In this document: positions 44,746-55,568 of the stretch, in pieces
Numbering within the stretch: the stretch's first letter is position 1
Layout of the letters: each line of letters begins with the position of its first letter
Source of the DNA: Aotearoamyces nothofagi
Lineage: Eukaryota; Ascomycota; Leotiomycetes; Leotiales; Tympanidaceae
Assembly (NCBI GenBank): GCA_015345905.1
Contig: JADDTR010000001.1
Span: forward strand, 248,001-312,000
DNA length: 64,000 nt
Direction of reading: 5' to 3'
Notes under the pieces: generated by a model
The model's input: only the letters and a program-made list of their open reading frames with translations
The model's database searches: none
What the model was told of the DNA's origin: nothing
Program-made: the position numbers and the translations under genes

Positions 44746-46588
44746 TTATCCCCACATCTTCCAAAGCCGACTATGCTTATCGGCCTCAATTCTATGTGCT
44801 TTGATTATTTTGCATGCCTCTTCACCCTTCGGTGCGCTTGTCAGATTCTCATAGCCATCCTCTGTGACAAGGATGTCATCTTCAATTCTGATGCCTCCGA
44901 CAGGATAATACGCCTGGAGAAGACTTTTATTGATGTACTTGGCGTGCTTCGGATCTTTAAGATAAACTTCCTCGAGTGCGTAGCGAGAGAAATAGCTAAG
45001 AATTGTCAGTAAGATGGAAGGACAAAACGGTATGAGTGATATCGTACATTCCAGGTTCGACAGTGATAACCATGTTCGGAGCTAGCTCCTGGGTGCCATC
45101 ATACGGACCGGGTGCCGTAGCACTGTGGAGATTGCCGAGAGCACGCGTTTTACGACGTTGTAGATCGTGTATAGTGTCAATAGCAAGGAGGCGTTCGCTC
45201 CCAGAAACGTCATGGGTCTCCAGCCCGAGATGGTGGCCGAGCTGGTCACGGCAATATCAGGATAAGTAACGAGATGACCTCGGAATAGGACTTACGCCAT
45301 GAGGAAAGAAAGCAACGCCAGTGGCACGCACTTCTTCAAAGCTACCACGCAGGATACCAAGCTTCAAGAGCCCCTTGACGGCAATCTCCAGAGCCAGAAG
45401 GTGTAGATCGTGAAATACAACTCCGGGTTTGATTCGTTCAATGCACTGTTGCTGCATGGACTGGACAATATCATATATCTCCTTTGCTTCTTTGGTGTAG
45501 GTGCCGGAGATTGGGAATGTTCTCGTGACGTCTGATGCATAGCAATCCCATTCGCAGCCGGCATCTAGACACACAATCTGACGCCCCCTGATATCCTCAT
45601 CATTTGATACATAATGCAGCGTACTAGCATTTTCACCAGAAGCGGCAATAATTCCATAGGCTTGTTTCTTTGCGCCTCTGGCGACACATGTTGCTGAAAA
45701 CACGGCTTCGATCTCAGTCTCGTTGGTGATACGGGAAATGCTCTTTAGGACATTGAGATGGGCCTCCCCAGAGACCTCGTTAGCATGGCGTATCAGGCCA
45801 ACTTCATAGTCGCTCTTAATAACTCGAGCAGCATCCATAGCGGGTTGCAGAAGTGTGGAGTTCAACACTCTTTTCAGGTAGTGCTCCGACAGCCAGGCAT
45901 CCAGTGGTTCAAACAAAGGCCTTGGTGGTGCTTGGCTTCCATGCAGTATGTAGACATTAGGACTTTGGTGTTCAGTCACCCAGCGCATAACATATGAGGT
46001 GAGGTCACTGGTCAAGGCGACTAGGTTAACATCATATCTTTCCTCGCATTCCTTGATGCTTGGTGTTGGTCCAAGCCAGATGACGTCTTGAGGATTGACC
46101 GGAGGGATAAACAAGCGTAGGTCATCGTTGCTAATATCATACGTAACAACACAGCCCTCGAAATCAGCGCCACTCAAATAATAAAAGTACCTTCGTTGCC
46201 TGAATGGCTCCGCTTCATCCGAGTCTTCCAGCAGCACTGACTGCTGGCCGATTAGATAAATCAGGCCCTCTTTAACGCCGAGATGTTTGGCTACTGAGCG
46301 CGCATGTTGTTTTGCTGTGACAGTGTTAACTTCAGGGCCAGGTAGTGGTGTCACGTGGCGGTTATGCAAAACAAATCCATCTTTGCTGAAGCGTCGCCCG
46401 AGAGAATGGCAGTTTACGCACCTGGATACTTAGACGGCGTTATAGATGCCTTTAAGTTAATGCATCTGTCCACGAGAGCTCGTCAGAGGCATGGCACGAA
46501 ACCAGGATTGGGCTACGTACATTGCATCAAACTCCTCCACATAAGTCTCGTCATCGCAGATGTTTGATGCATCTGCTAGGAAGTCCAT
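44746..46588 (-). CDS. Xaa-Pro aminopeptidase/prolidase, M24B family
   Basis: Five exons: 46588-46521, 46465-46422 (44 nt), 46314-45296, 45241-45048 and 44995-44746; 1575 nt, 524 aa. Cleaves the residue before proline from peptides (aminopeptidase) or X-Pro dipeptides (prolidase). The start [20 protein letters not shown] was chosen because splicing from it rebuilds the family's [16 protein letters not shown] junction exactly. Creatinase-like N-domain about 35-215 ([34 protein letters not shown]). The pita-bread catalytic domain follows with metal ligands: [20 protein letters not shown] (two Asp), [12 protein letters not shown] (His), ITVEPGIYFSRYAL (Glu) and [19 protein letters not shown] (Glu). 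All five expected ligand motifs are present, so it should be active. A short tail follows. Several stretches of intron 2 are open in frame, which makes a false TTG-started first exon easy to call. Confidence 0.95.
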
Positions 46589-47173
46589 TGCGGTGTAGGG
46601 AAACGTCTCTTCTTCCAATGTCCACGAGAATGTCCAGTGAGTGTGCCACTGGGTGATAAGGCCCCGAGTACGGACAGGTACATTTGCGTGCCTAGTATTT
46701 AAGGTTCTGAAGGCATATCGCCGCATGCGCCCCTCCCGTCCCGACCGGACTTTCGCAATAAAATGCGAGGGAAGGCTTATAACGGCGTTAATAAAATACT
46801 TTACCTACAAGTTCGGTGTATCCTTGCCCGGTAAAAGAAGATGGTATTATATATGCCTAGTACACGGAATATGTTCATAAAATTTATTCATTGACAAGAT
46901 ACTCTAGAGCTTCATGGATATCATAACGCGCATTACCCTCAACAGGTTCCCGGCAGTGGCCACGATCCAACTTCTCCCTCCACGTGGCACAGCAAGCAGC
47001 GAGCTCAGTCGTACTTCAACGAGCACACAACTGCTCTCTCCATTTATCCTCATCTTTTCTCTCTGATCTCCCCAATTTATTATTCATTTCCTCGCCGCGC
47101 GTTCACCAACCAGAGCCCCCTGGCTGAGCATAGAGGACCAGTTTGTTTTGAGCTTGCGCTGACAATAAACCTG
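46589..47173. other. Intergenic
   Basis: Promoter side of the peptidase gene and 3' flank of the minus-strand hypothetical gene. No gene seen. Confidence 0.5.
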
Positions 47174-48194
47174 CTACAAGTCGTCGCCCAGGAGTACCCA
47201 CGTCTCTGGTTCGGCAATAGGCGTGGAGGGTATGCTACTGCTGCTGATGATAGTCCATGTTGCATCTACGAGCTCCTCGTCCGTGCTAGGTATTACAGAA
47301 GATGAAGTTGAAGATGATGATGATGAAATTGAAGTATAATGTGTGTCCGGATCCGTGACAGTGGGGAGTAATGACTGAAGGGTTCCGAGATTATTTGGAA
47401 TATCGCGGTGTTGGATGGTTGTGTTATATGAAAGTGACGACGATTGGGAAGAAGCCATTAATCTCATTATGTCTGGGTCCTCGCTCAAGTACGAAAAGCT
47501 GAGGAATAATGGAAGTTTGGAACATGTTGAACTATGCCGTGACCGCTGAGTCGACCGCATACGGAAAGTCGGTACAAGAGGTGTTACCGTAACAACTTCT
47601 TCAACGGCAGACTCGAGAGCATCGTCATCATCCGCATCATACAGAATTCCCAAAGAGCGGAGTTCCTGCTCTCGCGAGATGCGTAAGCGTAGCTTCCTCC
47701 CAAAGTCTACACACTATAATTCCACCACAAGAATGGAGGGGGCTCATCTGATATCTTTTTCAAGAATCCGACATGACGTTATCTCGAATATCCCAAGAAC
47801 AGTCCCAGTACTCTGAGTGTTCTTTGAAAAGGAAACGGACAACGCCTAGCATATTCTCACATAGACTTACGTCATCATCGACATCGCCGCCAAACAGTCG
47901 ATACTGTTCGCTGACTGGTTCTTGTCTCTTGTTCCCAGCATTGGCTTTTTGTAAAGCCTCTCGGGCCTTCCACCTTTGCCAAGTTTGATCGAAGTTCTGA
48001 CGAAGAAGAGGTGACGGCTTTGGTGAATCAAAAGGAAGATGGATTGCCGAGTCTTGTGCTATCGAAAGGCCTTCGGCATAGTCGGGTGATGCACCTCCTT
48101 TGCGGAAAGATTGCGTATGTCTTTTCCGTGCGCCTGGACGTTCGCGACGACGGCCGCTGCGACAGTGCAAGTCGGGGCTACTGCTTGGTGCCAT
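47174..48194 (-). CDS. Hypothetical protein, two exons, disordered tail
   Basis: Exon 1 48194-47778, a 64-bp intron (GTCATG...ATTATAG, 47777-47714), exon 2 47713-47174; 957 nt, 318 aa. The joined reading is SWDIRDN-CVDFGRKLRLRISREQ-ELRSLGILYD. I chose this junction because it keeps both flanking, protein-like helices in one frame; the donor is not a strong one, so the intron could lie a few bases away. The N-terminus is Arg/Ser-rich with MAPSSSPDLHCRSGRRRERP. The middle is helical with ALQKANAGNKRQ and LFGGDVDDDVSLCENMLGVV. The C-terminal third is Ser-rich and ends EPETWVLLGDDL. No domain recognised and no signal or membrane segment. It is divergent from the CSN1 gene (about 760 bp apart). 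Confidence 0.65.
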
Positions 48195-48955
48195 GACTGA
48201 AGAATGACTGAAGAACGGATGGAGATATGTTGAGGATATGGATGCAAATCAAGAAGGATGATCTGAAGGCCCGAAGACCACGAAAGTTGTGATGAGAAGA
48301 AAACAGCCTCGGGCGAGGACAACGTAAACCTTTATAGCATGATTGGAATCATAAGCACAAAAGAGACACGGGAGATGACTCGGAGACGAAAATGTTGTCA
48401 TGTGGTTGAGGAAGCACGATCCGATGACGGGGTGTACTATCAAGTGACTCACTATCCAGCTCTGACGCACCCGCGCTGCCACACGGCAAGGCAGGCCAGG
48501 CTAGGCGAGGCACTCTCTGGCGTTCTAGAAGGCTTCCATGGTCGCAGGGTCTCGGAAAAGGCTCCGCGAGGTCAGCAAGCATGTACGCTGTGCGGATACT
48601 GGGAATATATCACTGCCTCTTTGCTGTGAAGTCGTCAGGATCCTCAGATGCCGTCGCAGAAACTCAAAATGACTCGAGGGCGGCGTTCGTTATCTGTTAT
48701 CGCGCTCTATCATCCCCTCTATCGCAGGTGGGAGTGGCGCCGTGGCGCAGTATGTAGCTGGCCAATCTTGGGGAAGCCGACGTTGTTGCCTTAGGAATCA
48801 ACCTTTTCTGCCTTACGCTGGCTGATAGCTGGCTGATCGCGTAACCCCAGAAAGTCAGCCTCGACCGGACAGAAGCAGCTGGACGAAATCTTCAGCACAG
48901 GTCACGCCCCGTTCATTGTGATTGCACGGGTGATAGACTGCGGCATCAGCTCGAC
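48195..48955. other. Divergent promoter region, hypothetical gene and CSN1
   Basis: About 760 bp between two divergent starts. Short open frames only, no defensible motif. Confidence 0.5.
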
Positions 48956-50575
48956 ATGGCTGCTCCCACGGATCTTGGTGTAATTGAAGTCCTTCTTCGA
49001 GATGCAAGCAACAATGTCGTGACTGGTAAGCTTCGGGACAATGCCCCGCGGTGCGAGTAGCTATTGACAAGAAACAGATCCTCCCAAGCTTGACGTAGAC
49101 TCATATATACAAAACTACTCGGGTAAGATTCGCTCCGAAGCCTGTGTAATATACTCTGAGCAAAACTGGCACCGTTCTAACTCCAAGGTTTACAGGGCGA
49201 ACTAGATACGAACGGCTATCCTTCATTGGCGTCCACTCAGTCACCCTTTCCGTCGAGGCACTGAAGGCAGCAGTCATAGAAGCAAAACGAGGCAGAGATT
49301 GGGAGCGGTACAGATCTGCCCATAACAGACTTGCTATTGTAGCACCACAGGAGCCAGAAGCGATCTACGATCAAGCATGGGTCGACAACCTTATTAAGCA
49401 AAACAAGGCCGAGACAGATCGCCTAGAAGCAGAGTTAAAAGGATACAAAAACAACCTGATCAAAGAGAGCATAAGAATGGGAAACGAAGATTTGGGGCGC
49501 CACTATCAAAGTATTGGGGACCTACCCAAGGCTTATGAAGCTTTCCAACGCATGAGGCAAGATGCGAGCGTCAACAAGCACATTATCGACGTTGCCAAGC
49601 ATCTCATATATGTCAGCATCGAGCAACGCAATTGGCTATCAGTCCTCTCGAATATACAAAAGATCACCCTCATGCCATCATCCACAGACGAGGAGAAGGC
49701 TCTCCAGCCGTATGTGAAAGCGGCATCAGGATTGGCATATCTATCTCTAGGCAAATTCCACGACGCTGCCCTATCATTATTGGCTGTTAACTCTGGTATG
49801 GGTTCAACCATTAATGATGTGCTCAGCTCCAACGATGTTGCAGTATATGGAGGTCTTTGTGCTCTTGCTTCCATGGACCGAAACGAACTGCAGAAGTCGG
49901 TCCTTGAAAACTCATCATTCCGTACATATCTTGAACTCGAGCCTCACATCCGTCGAGCAATTGCATTTTTCGTTAACGGCAGATATTCTGCATGCTTGGA
50001 GATATTAGAAAGCTATCGAAATGATTACTTACTGGACATTCGCCTTGCCGATCATGTGTCTGAGATATACTATTTCATTCGGAGTAAGAGTATAGTGCAA
50101 TATTTTGTGCCATTCTCATGTGTCACCTTCGACTCCCTGAGTGAGGCATTTGGTCAACCAGGCAAGCCAATTGAAGAAGAGTTGATAAATATGATTGAGC
50201 GTGGGATACTAGATGCGCGCATTGACACAAAGAATCGAGTATAGTGTCCCCTATTACCGTAAACTTAGAACGGTTAACTAACAAAACTTGCAGACTCTTG
50301 TTTCAGTTTCTACCGCTCCGCGGGCCACTCTCCAAAGCCAAACTCTTGCCTCAGCCAAAGCCTATGAGCGAGAAGTTCGGCGCCGTCTCCTCCGCATGAA
50401 CATCATTGGCGCCGACCTCGAAGTAAGAAATATCCCTAAGAAGGGTCCAAACCCAGGACAGACTACTATTGGATCCATGGATGACATGATGTACGGTCCC
50501 CCAGGCCTGGGACGGACCTTTCGGCACCTGCCATCGCACAGCGGCAGCAATGATAACGACAGCGGCTACGAGTAA
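48956..50575 (+). CDS. csn1: COP9 signalosome subunit 1 (CSN1/CsnA)
   Basis: Four exons: 48956-49025, 49078-49122 (45 nt), 49196-50238 and 50294-50575; 1440 nt, 479 aa. CSN removes Nedd8 from cullins; subunit 1 is a PCI-domain scaffold for the complex and, in Aspergillus, is needed for development. The start MAAPTDLGVIEVLLRD splices to PPKLDVDSYIQNYSG and RTRYERLSFIGVHS. TPR/Rpn6-like helices follow (GNEDLGRHYQSIGDLPKAYE, AFQRMRQDASVNKHIIDVAK), with CSN1-typical LSVLSNIQKI and YLSLGKFHDAALSLL. The PCI part (about 290-400) includes DHVSEIYYFIRSKSIVQYFV, DSLSEAFGQPGKPIEEELIN and GILDARIDTKNRTLVSVSTA, with the last intron falling inside this helix-turn. The C-terminus is extended and ends SGSNDNDSGYE. 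Confident by motif order and length. Confidence 0.93.
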
Positions 50576-51108
50576 TCAAGAGAAGTATGATATCTACAAG
50601 TTTGACTCGGAAATTGAGTGAATGGCATGAGATTTTGGAAGTGAGGTGATACTTTTGCACTGGGGCATAAGTAGGAGGTCGAATTGCATGGCATGGCGCA
50701 GCGTTTGAATTGCGCAGATACAAGCATTTACTACAGCGGGCGTTTAGAGATCGATCGACATGGAGAAAAGCCTCAGTAGGCAAGGCGTTCCAGAGTTCTG
50801 CCACCGGACAAAATCTTTTAAATGAAGCCCACAAAACAATATGCATGATATATAAGTTACAACTAGCATCACTAATGCACGTGTCCACGATTCATGTTTT
50901 GAATAAGAATTCTTGAATTTTTTTTTAACATCTCTTTATATTCTCATCTAACTAACTCCCTGTATCCTACCCCATGAAGGAAATAATGGTATCCATTCCC
51001 TAACCTCAGAATCACACTGAAGAAAACGCCCTTTTTGTTTTTGCGCAGAATGCATCGTAAACCCCTGCTCAAATAACGTCATCATGAAATAATTTCTAAA
51101 CTCCTCAT
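50576..51108. other. Intergenic between convergent genes
   Basis: The 3' flanks of CSN1 and Hsp104. AT-rich, no gene seen. Confidence 0.6.
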
Positions 51109-53901
51109 CTAATCGTAGAGATCCATATCCTCGCCGGTGACCTCTTCCACAGCATCTTCTTCATCGACCATGAGATCCTCGTCACTTTCCTCTTCGCTCT
51201 CGTTATGATTTGGCATGACGTTCAGGTGTCCGTCCTGGAGGACGACTCTGGCCGTCTCGCCATCCTTGACGCTGCCGCGGAGGATCAACACGGCAAGTTT
51301 GTTGAGAACCTCCGTCTCGATAAGTCTTGCAAGCGGTCTCGCACCATATGCAGGACTGTAGCCTGCACTGCCGAGGTAGTCTTTGACGCCAGTACCGCAT
51401 TCAATCGTGACGTTTCTGCCGTTCGTAGCGAGTCGTTTCTGGATCTCGTCGAGCCGGACGTCGACAATGCGACGGATCTCGTGACGAGTGAGACGGTTGA
51501 AGATGACAATTGACGAGATACGGTTGAGGAACTCGGGTAGGAAGTAGTTGCGAAGGGCCTGCATAACCATTTCCTTGGTGGTAGGGTCAATCTTTCCATC
51601 GGGTGCGTTCTGGCGCGCAAGGAATTCGGCGCCTAGATTGGATGTCATAACGACGATACAGTTGCGAGCATCGACAATACGTCCTTGACCGTCAGTGATA
51701 CGGCCGTCATCCATGAGTTGCAAGAGGACGGTCAAGACTTCTTTGGCAGCCTTCTCGACTTCATCAAACAGTAGAATGGAGAAAGGCTTGCGACGAAGTG
51801 ATTCGGTAAGTTGTCCACCGGCATCATGACCGACATATCCTGGTGGAGCTCCAATCATTCGACTGAGCGAATGACGTTCTTGATATTCTGACATATCGAA
51901 TCTGATCATCGCCTTTGGGTCATCGAAGAGGAACTCAGCGAGTGCCTTGGTCAAGAGAGTCTTACCAGTACCAGATGGGCCACAGAAGAGGAAGCTGGGT
52001 GGCTGGTTTGGATTGCTGAGACCAGATCGTTGGAGACGGATAGCGTTGGAGACAGATGCGACAGCTTCCTTCTGGCCAACAACGATCTTGCTGAGAACCT
52101 TCTCCATGTGAAGAAGCTTGTCCTTCTCAGTAGTCTTTAGTCTCGTAACTGGAATACCGGTCCACCGTGCGACAATTTCGTTGATCTGGTCAGGACCGAC
52201 AACATCGGTGATCATGGATCCACCTGAGTCTGGATTGCTGTTAGAGCTTAGAGCGGCATCTGCGGCAGCCTTGTCCTTTTCAAGGCGCTTGATAAGGGCT
52301 TCTTGCTCAGGGATGGCATAGTATTGCAAGTCGGCGGCTCTGCCATCGTCGCCCATTCTGGTTGCCTCGTCCTTCCGAACTCTCAATTGGTCAAGCTTGA
52401 CCTTAGCTTCTTGGATGTCCTTGCCTCTCTTCCTCTCGCTCTCGTATTTCTCGCGGAGAGGTCTAAGCTCTTCTTCGACGTTGCTTGCGTCCTGCTTTGC
52501 TTGGGCAAGTCGAGCTACAGAAGCGTCATCCTTTTCTCTTGATAATGCGTGGATCTCAATCTTCAGTTGTCGTAATTTACGTTCAAGAGAATCGAGAATC
52601 TCGGGTTGTGATTCTCGAGCAACTCTGACAGCAGCTGCAGCTTCATCAATAAGATCAACTGCAGAATCGGGTAGACGTCGAGTTGTGAGGTATCGTGCAG
52701 CCAATGTGGCAGCGGCGACGATAGCGCTATCAGCGATGTTGACACCGTGATGCACTTCGTACCGCTCCTTAAGACCTCTTAGGATAGAGATGGTCTCTGG
52801 AATGGATGGCTCCTTAACAAGAACTTGTTGGAAACGACGTTCAAAGGCAGCATCCTTCTCGATGTACTTTCGGTACTCGGCCAAAGTCGTAGCACCAATG
52901 CAGTGAAGCTGTCCTCGAGCAAGCATAGGCTTAAGCAAGTTAGCGGCATCCATGCCACCCTCACCACTTGACCCAGCGCCCATCAGAAGATGCATCTCAT
53001 CAACGAAGAGAACGATCATCTCCTTTGATTCTTCAATTTCCTTCAAAACGCCCTTCATTCTCTCTTCGAATTCTCCACGGTATTTGCTTCCAGCGACAAG
53101 AGAGCCAACGTCCAGCGATAGCAACTTGCATGCTGCAAGATTGTCAGGCACATCCGCGTTGACGATTCGCTGTGCCAGACCCTCAACAACAGTAGTTTTT
53201 CCTACACCGGGCTCTCCGATCAGGACCGGATTGTTCTTCGTTCGTCGTGATAGAATTCGGATGACTCTCCTGATCTCTTCTTCTCGTCCAATGACTGGAT
53301 CAATTTTGCCTTCTCTTGCCATTGCAGTCATGTCGATAGTAAACTTCTTGAGGTTTTCATTTTCCTCCTCTGCATCGGCTGTCTTAGAGTCGACTCGTTT
53401 CGTACCACGGATCTGTTGAACAGCGTCTTGTAAAAGCTTCGAGTTTGGGATGTTTGCTTCAGCAAGAGCCCTTTGGATCGTCGCATCTTGGGCTAACGCG
53501 GTGATCAGATGATCAACAGCTATATAGGAATCCTTCTGCGTCTTTTGCAGCTCATTCGCAGCTCGAAGAACCTTAGAGAAGGCCGGCGCCATGGAGATCT
53601 GGTCTGGCGGTGGATCTTGACTTGGGAGTCGAACGAGAGCCTTCTTGAGGGCTCGATCGAATAGTTGGGGATCGCCATGAGCGCGTTCTACGACTTGGCG
53701 AAAGAGTGAGGAAGATGCGGCACCGTGTGAGGCGTTGACGGTTTGTTGTTGATCTTTTGACTCGTCGGGTGGTGGGTCGAGGAGGGAGACTGCGAGGTGG
53801 ATGGGGAGGAGTTGTGAGTGAGCATATTGCTCTGCCAGGGCCATGGCATCCTCAAGTGACTTCTTGCCCCGATCTGTGAATTGCATACTCGATGCAGCCA
53901 T
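51109..53901 (-). CDS. hsp104: Hsp104-type AAA+ disaggregase (ClpB family)
   Basis: Intronless, 930 aa. Hexameric cytosolic disaggregase that, with Hsp70/Hsp40, pulls proteins out of aggregates by threading; in yeast it gives thermotolerance and propagates prions. N-domain about 1-160 with the Clp-N helices. NBD1: Walker A GEPGVGKT at 229-236 and Walker B VLFVDE (Asp-Glu at 301-302), with the pore loop [12 protein letters not shown] just before. Coiled-coil middle domain about 430-545. NBD2: Walker A GPSGTGKT at 641-648, [10 protein letters not shown], pore loop GYVGHDAGG, sensor region MTSNLGAEF and FLNRISSIV. The acidic C-terminal extension ends EDMDLYD and is typical of eukaryotic cytosolic Hsp104 (TPR-cochaperone binding in yeast), arguing against mitochondrial Hsp78; there is no leader peptide either. 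All catalytic residues appear intact. A heat-shock-element-like motif lies about 320 bp upstream. Confidence 0.97.
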   Translation of the reverse strand: MAASSMQFTDRGKKSLEDAMALAEQYAHSQLLPIHLAVSLLDPPPDESKDQQQTVNASHGAASSSLFRQVVERAHGDPQLFDRALKKALVRLPSQDPPPDQISMAPAFSKVLRAANELQKTQKDSYIAVDHLITALAQDATIQRALAEANIPNSKLLQDAVQQIRGTKRVDSKTADAEEENENLKKFTIDMTAMAREGKIDPVIGREEEIRRVIRILSRRTKNNPVLIGEPGVGKTTVVEGLAQRIVNADVPDNLAACKLLSLDVGSLVAGSKYRGEFEERMKGVLKEIEESKEMIVLFVDEMHLLMGAGSSGEGGMDAANLLKPMLARGQLHCIGATTLAEYRKYIEKDAAFERRFQQVLVKEPSIPETISILRGLKERYEVHHGVNIADSAIVAAATLAARYLTTRRLPDSAVDLIDEAAAAVRVARESQPEILDSLERKLRQLKIEIHALSREKDDASVARLAQAKQDASNVEEELRPLREKYESERKRGKDIQEAKVKLDQLRVRKDEATRMGDDGRAADLQYYAIPEQEALIKRLEKDKAAADAALSSNSNPDSGGSMITDVVGPDQINEIVARWTGIPVTRLKTTEKDKLLHMEKVLSKIVVGQKEAVASVSNAIRLQRSGLSNPNQPPSFLFCGPSGTGKTLLTKALAEFLFDDPKAMIRFDMSEYQERHSLSRMIGAPPGYVGHDAGGQLTESLRRKPFSILLFDEVEKAAKEVLTVLLQLMDDGRITDGQGRIVDARNCIVVMTSNLGAEFLARQNAPDGKIDPTTKEMVMQALRNYFLPEFLNRISSIVIFNRLTRHEIRRIVDVRLDEIQKRLATNGRNVTIECGTGVKDYLGSAGYSPAYGARPLARLIETEVLNKLAVLILRGSVKDGETARVVLQDGHLNVMPNHNESEEESDEDLMVDEEDAVEEVTGEDMDLYD

Positions 53902-54404
53902 GTTTGCGGTTTAATTGATAGTACTCAATATGGTTGTTTTGTGTTCGTAAATTCGTAAATTCGGAATTGCCGGAATTATAACTTTTTATGTTGACAGGGC
54001 TTTGTGACGTGTTTGCCTTGCTGTCGTCGGATGATAGTATTAAGTAGCCGTTATATGTGTCGACTTTATATTTTTGAGAAGTATGGGAAAGAGTTTACGA
54101 GTGTACCGAGAGTACTCGATCGATTTATAGTCGGATCCGATCCTATGTGAGTTGCATCATAGGATCGCAGGATCATCTCGTGTTGTCCCTCTCGATCATT
54201 CCAGTCTAATCAGGACGCTTCTCGAGTGTTCCGCAGCTCCCCCGCCATATTTGCTGCCTTAGGCTTCAATTAAGAGACAAGGCTGCAGATCACGTGTGAC
54301 ACGGGGGAAATCCGGCACTAGAGCGAATTGATCGTGACGTTTCGATATGTAGCTTAGGGACGATAGAACAGCATTGGAACTCGAGGGATGCTCCAATCCT
54401 AACA
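53902..54404. other. Shared upstream region of Hsp104 and mL67/Mhr1
   Basis: About 500 bp between the divergent starts of Hsp104 (-) and the mitoribosomal gene (+). It contains the HSE-like motif listed separately and a short run of GTAAATTC repeats (53946-53963). Confidence 0.7.
54219..54231. promoter_or_regulatory. Heat-shock-element-like motif, TTCnnGAnnnTTC
   Basis: Reads TTCTCGAGTGTTC, i.e. three alternating 5-bp HSF units with one deviation (GAG for GAA). It lies about 320 bp upstream of the Hsp104 start and about 175 bp upstream of the Mhr1 start. Placement upstream of a heat-shock gene raises the prior, but this one imperfect trimer is modest evidence. Confidence 0.45.
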
Positions 54405-55257
54405 ATGAGTGCTAGAGCAACAGCAGACATTGCGAGGGCTGCCTCCAAGGCCGCTGGCAAGGTCCGCCATGCATCAATTGTCGCAGCACCATTCGAAACT
54501 AAAGGGTCAACCCAAGAGGATTTGGGCCGTCAAATATACGTCTATAGTCACTTGCAAACGAAGCAAGTCGTCTACTCCCTAAGAAAGGGCGTCAAAGTAT
54601 GCACCGTCGAAAATTGATGTCCTATATTGAAGCTAACGGTCCCAGAACAACCACGCCCTCCGCCAACTCCCTTACAATGGCAAGAAGACCGTTCCAGCCG
54701 CCCTCCGAAAAGACCTCTGGGCACCGCTCGCCATGATTGAGTTTCCCGACGTCGAGGGCGCCAGCGCGGCCGGCCTGAACGCGTTCCGGAGATTACGGGA
54801 ATACAGGAAATTGCACGAGACGCAATGGCCGGAGGAGTTTGCGAAAGACGCGGACGGAAAGGTTTTGACGAGGAAGGCTAGAGGCAGGAAGCTGTGCGAC
54901 CAGAAGGCGAACAGTGTTGCCGATATTGCAGCAGCGTTGAAAGCTGTCACGGTTGCTGAATCCAAGGACGCTGATGTACAGGCGGAGAGCGGCAAGGAGA
55001 CTGTGGAGAAGACGGGCAAGACGGCCATCAGAGCGGTTGTCAAATGGACGGATATTTTCGATGCAGAATTCGCAGAGAGCTGGCCCGAAACTGTAGTGCA
55101 TGACAAATGGGAGGTTACAAGGAACAACAGGAGGGCGTCAGTAGAAGAGGTTACGGCAAAGTCTGAGCAACTAGAGGAGCAGCCGGTAGAGGATGTCCAA
55201 ATCTTGTTACCGACCAGGCCGCTGCCGAAAGATGAGGCCGGACGGACTATATTGTAA
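54405..55257 (+). CDS. mhr1: Mitochondrial large ribosomal subunit protein mL67 / Mhr1
   Basis: Two exons: 54405-54596 and 54646-55257; 49-bp intron with GTATGC donor and CTAAC branch. 804 nt, 267 aa. The N-terminus is basic and Ala-rich (MSARATADIARAASKAAGKV), consistent with a mitochondrial presequence. The conserved core then reads IYVYSHLQTKQVVYSLRKG, spliced in phase to NNHALRQLPYNGKKTVPAAL and RKDLWAPLAMIEFP, with FRRLREYRKLHETQWPEEF. In yeast, Mhr1 is both a mitoribosomal protein and a factor in mtDNA recombination. The C-terminal part carries an acidic segment with DIFDAEFAESWPETVVHDKW. Confident by motif order; dual function assumed only from yeast. Confidence 0.9.
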
Positions 55258-55568
55258 GAAAGATGTACTATGAGAGAGTATTGCATGGCATAGACAGCAT
55301 TGGCGTAGGGTTATGTATCACCAAATATTGTATACCACAAAATGGCTAGGCCGAAACACGAGAGTCAAAGCAACTATGCATATTTTATTGGGGCCTATTC
55401 ATTCCATATCCTTTTTAATAAATCCTTCCCTTCTATAGCCTCCAGGCTTTCCTTTCCACAGCCCTTCCGATAGATCTGTCTCAATGCTTTTAATTTTAAT
55501 TTATAAAAAGAAAACATTTTAAGGCCCCAGGACCCGGTATGGCCCTGGTGACTTTAAAAGTGTCAAGT
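55258..55568. other. Intergenic between convergent genes
   Basis: Short AT-rich 3' flanks; no gene. Confidence 0.6.

Noticed and set aside
51205-53419. Several antisense frames in the Hsp104 gene, up to 155 codons
   Set aside because: Known feature of GC-balanced heat-shock coding DNA; no independent evidence.
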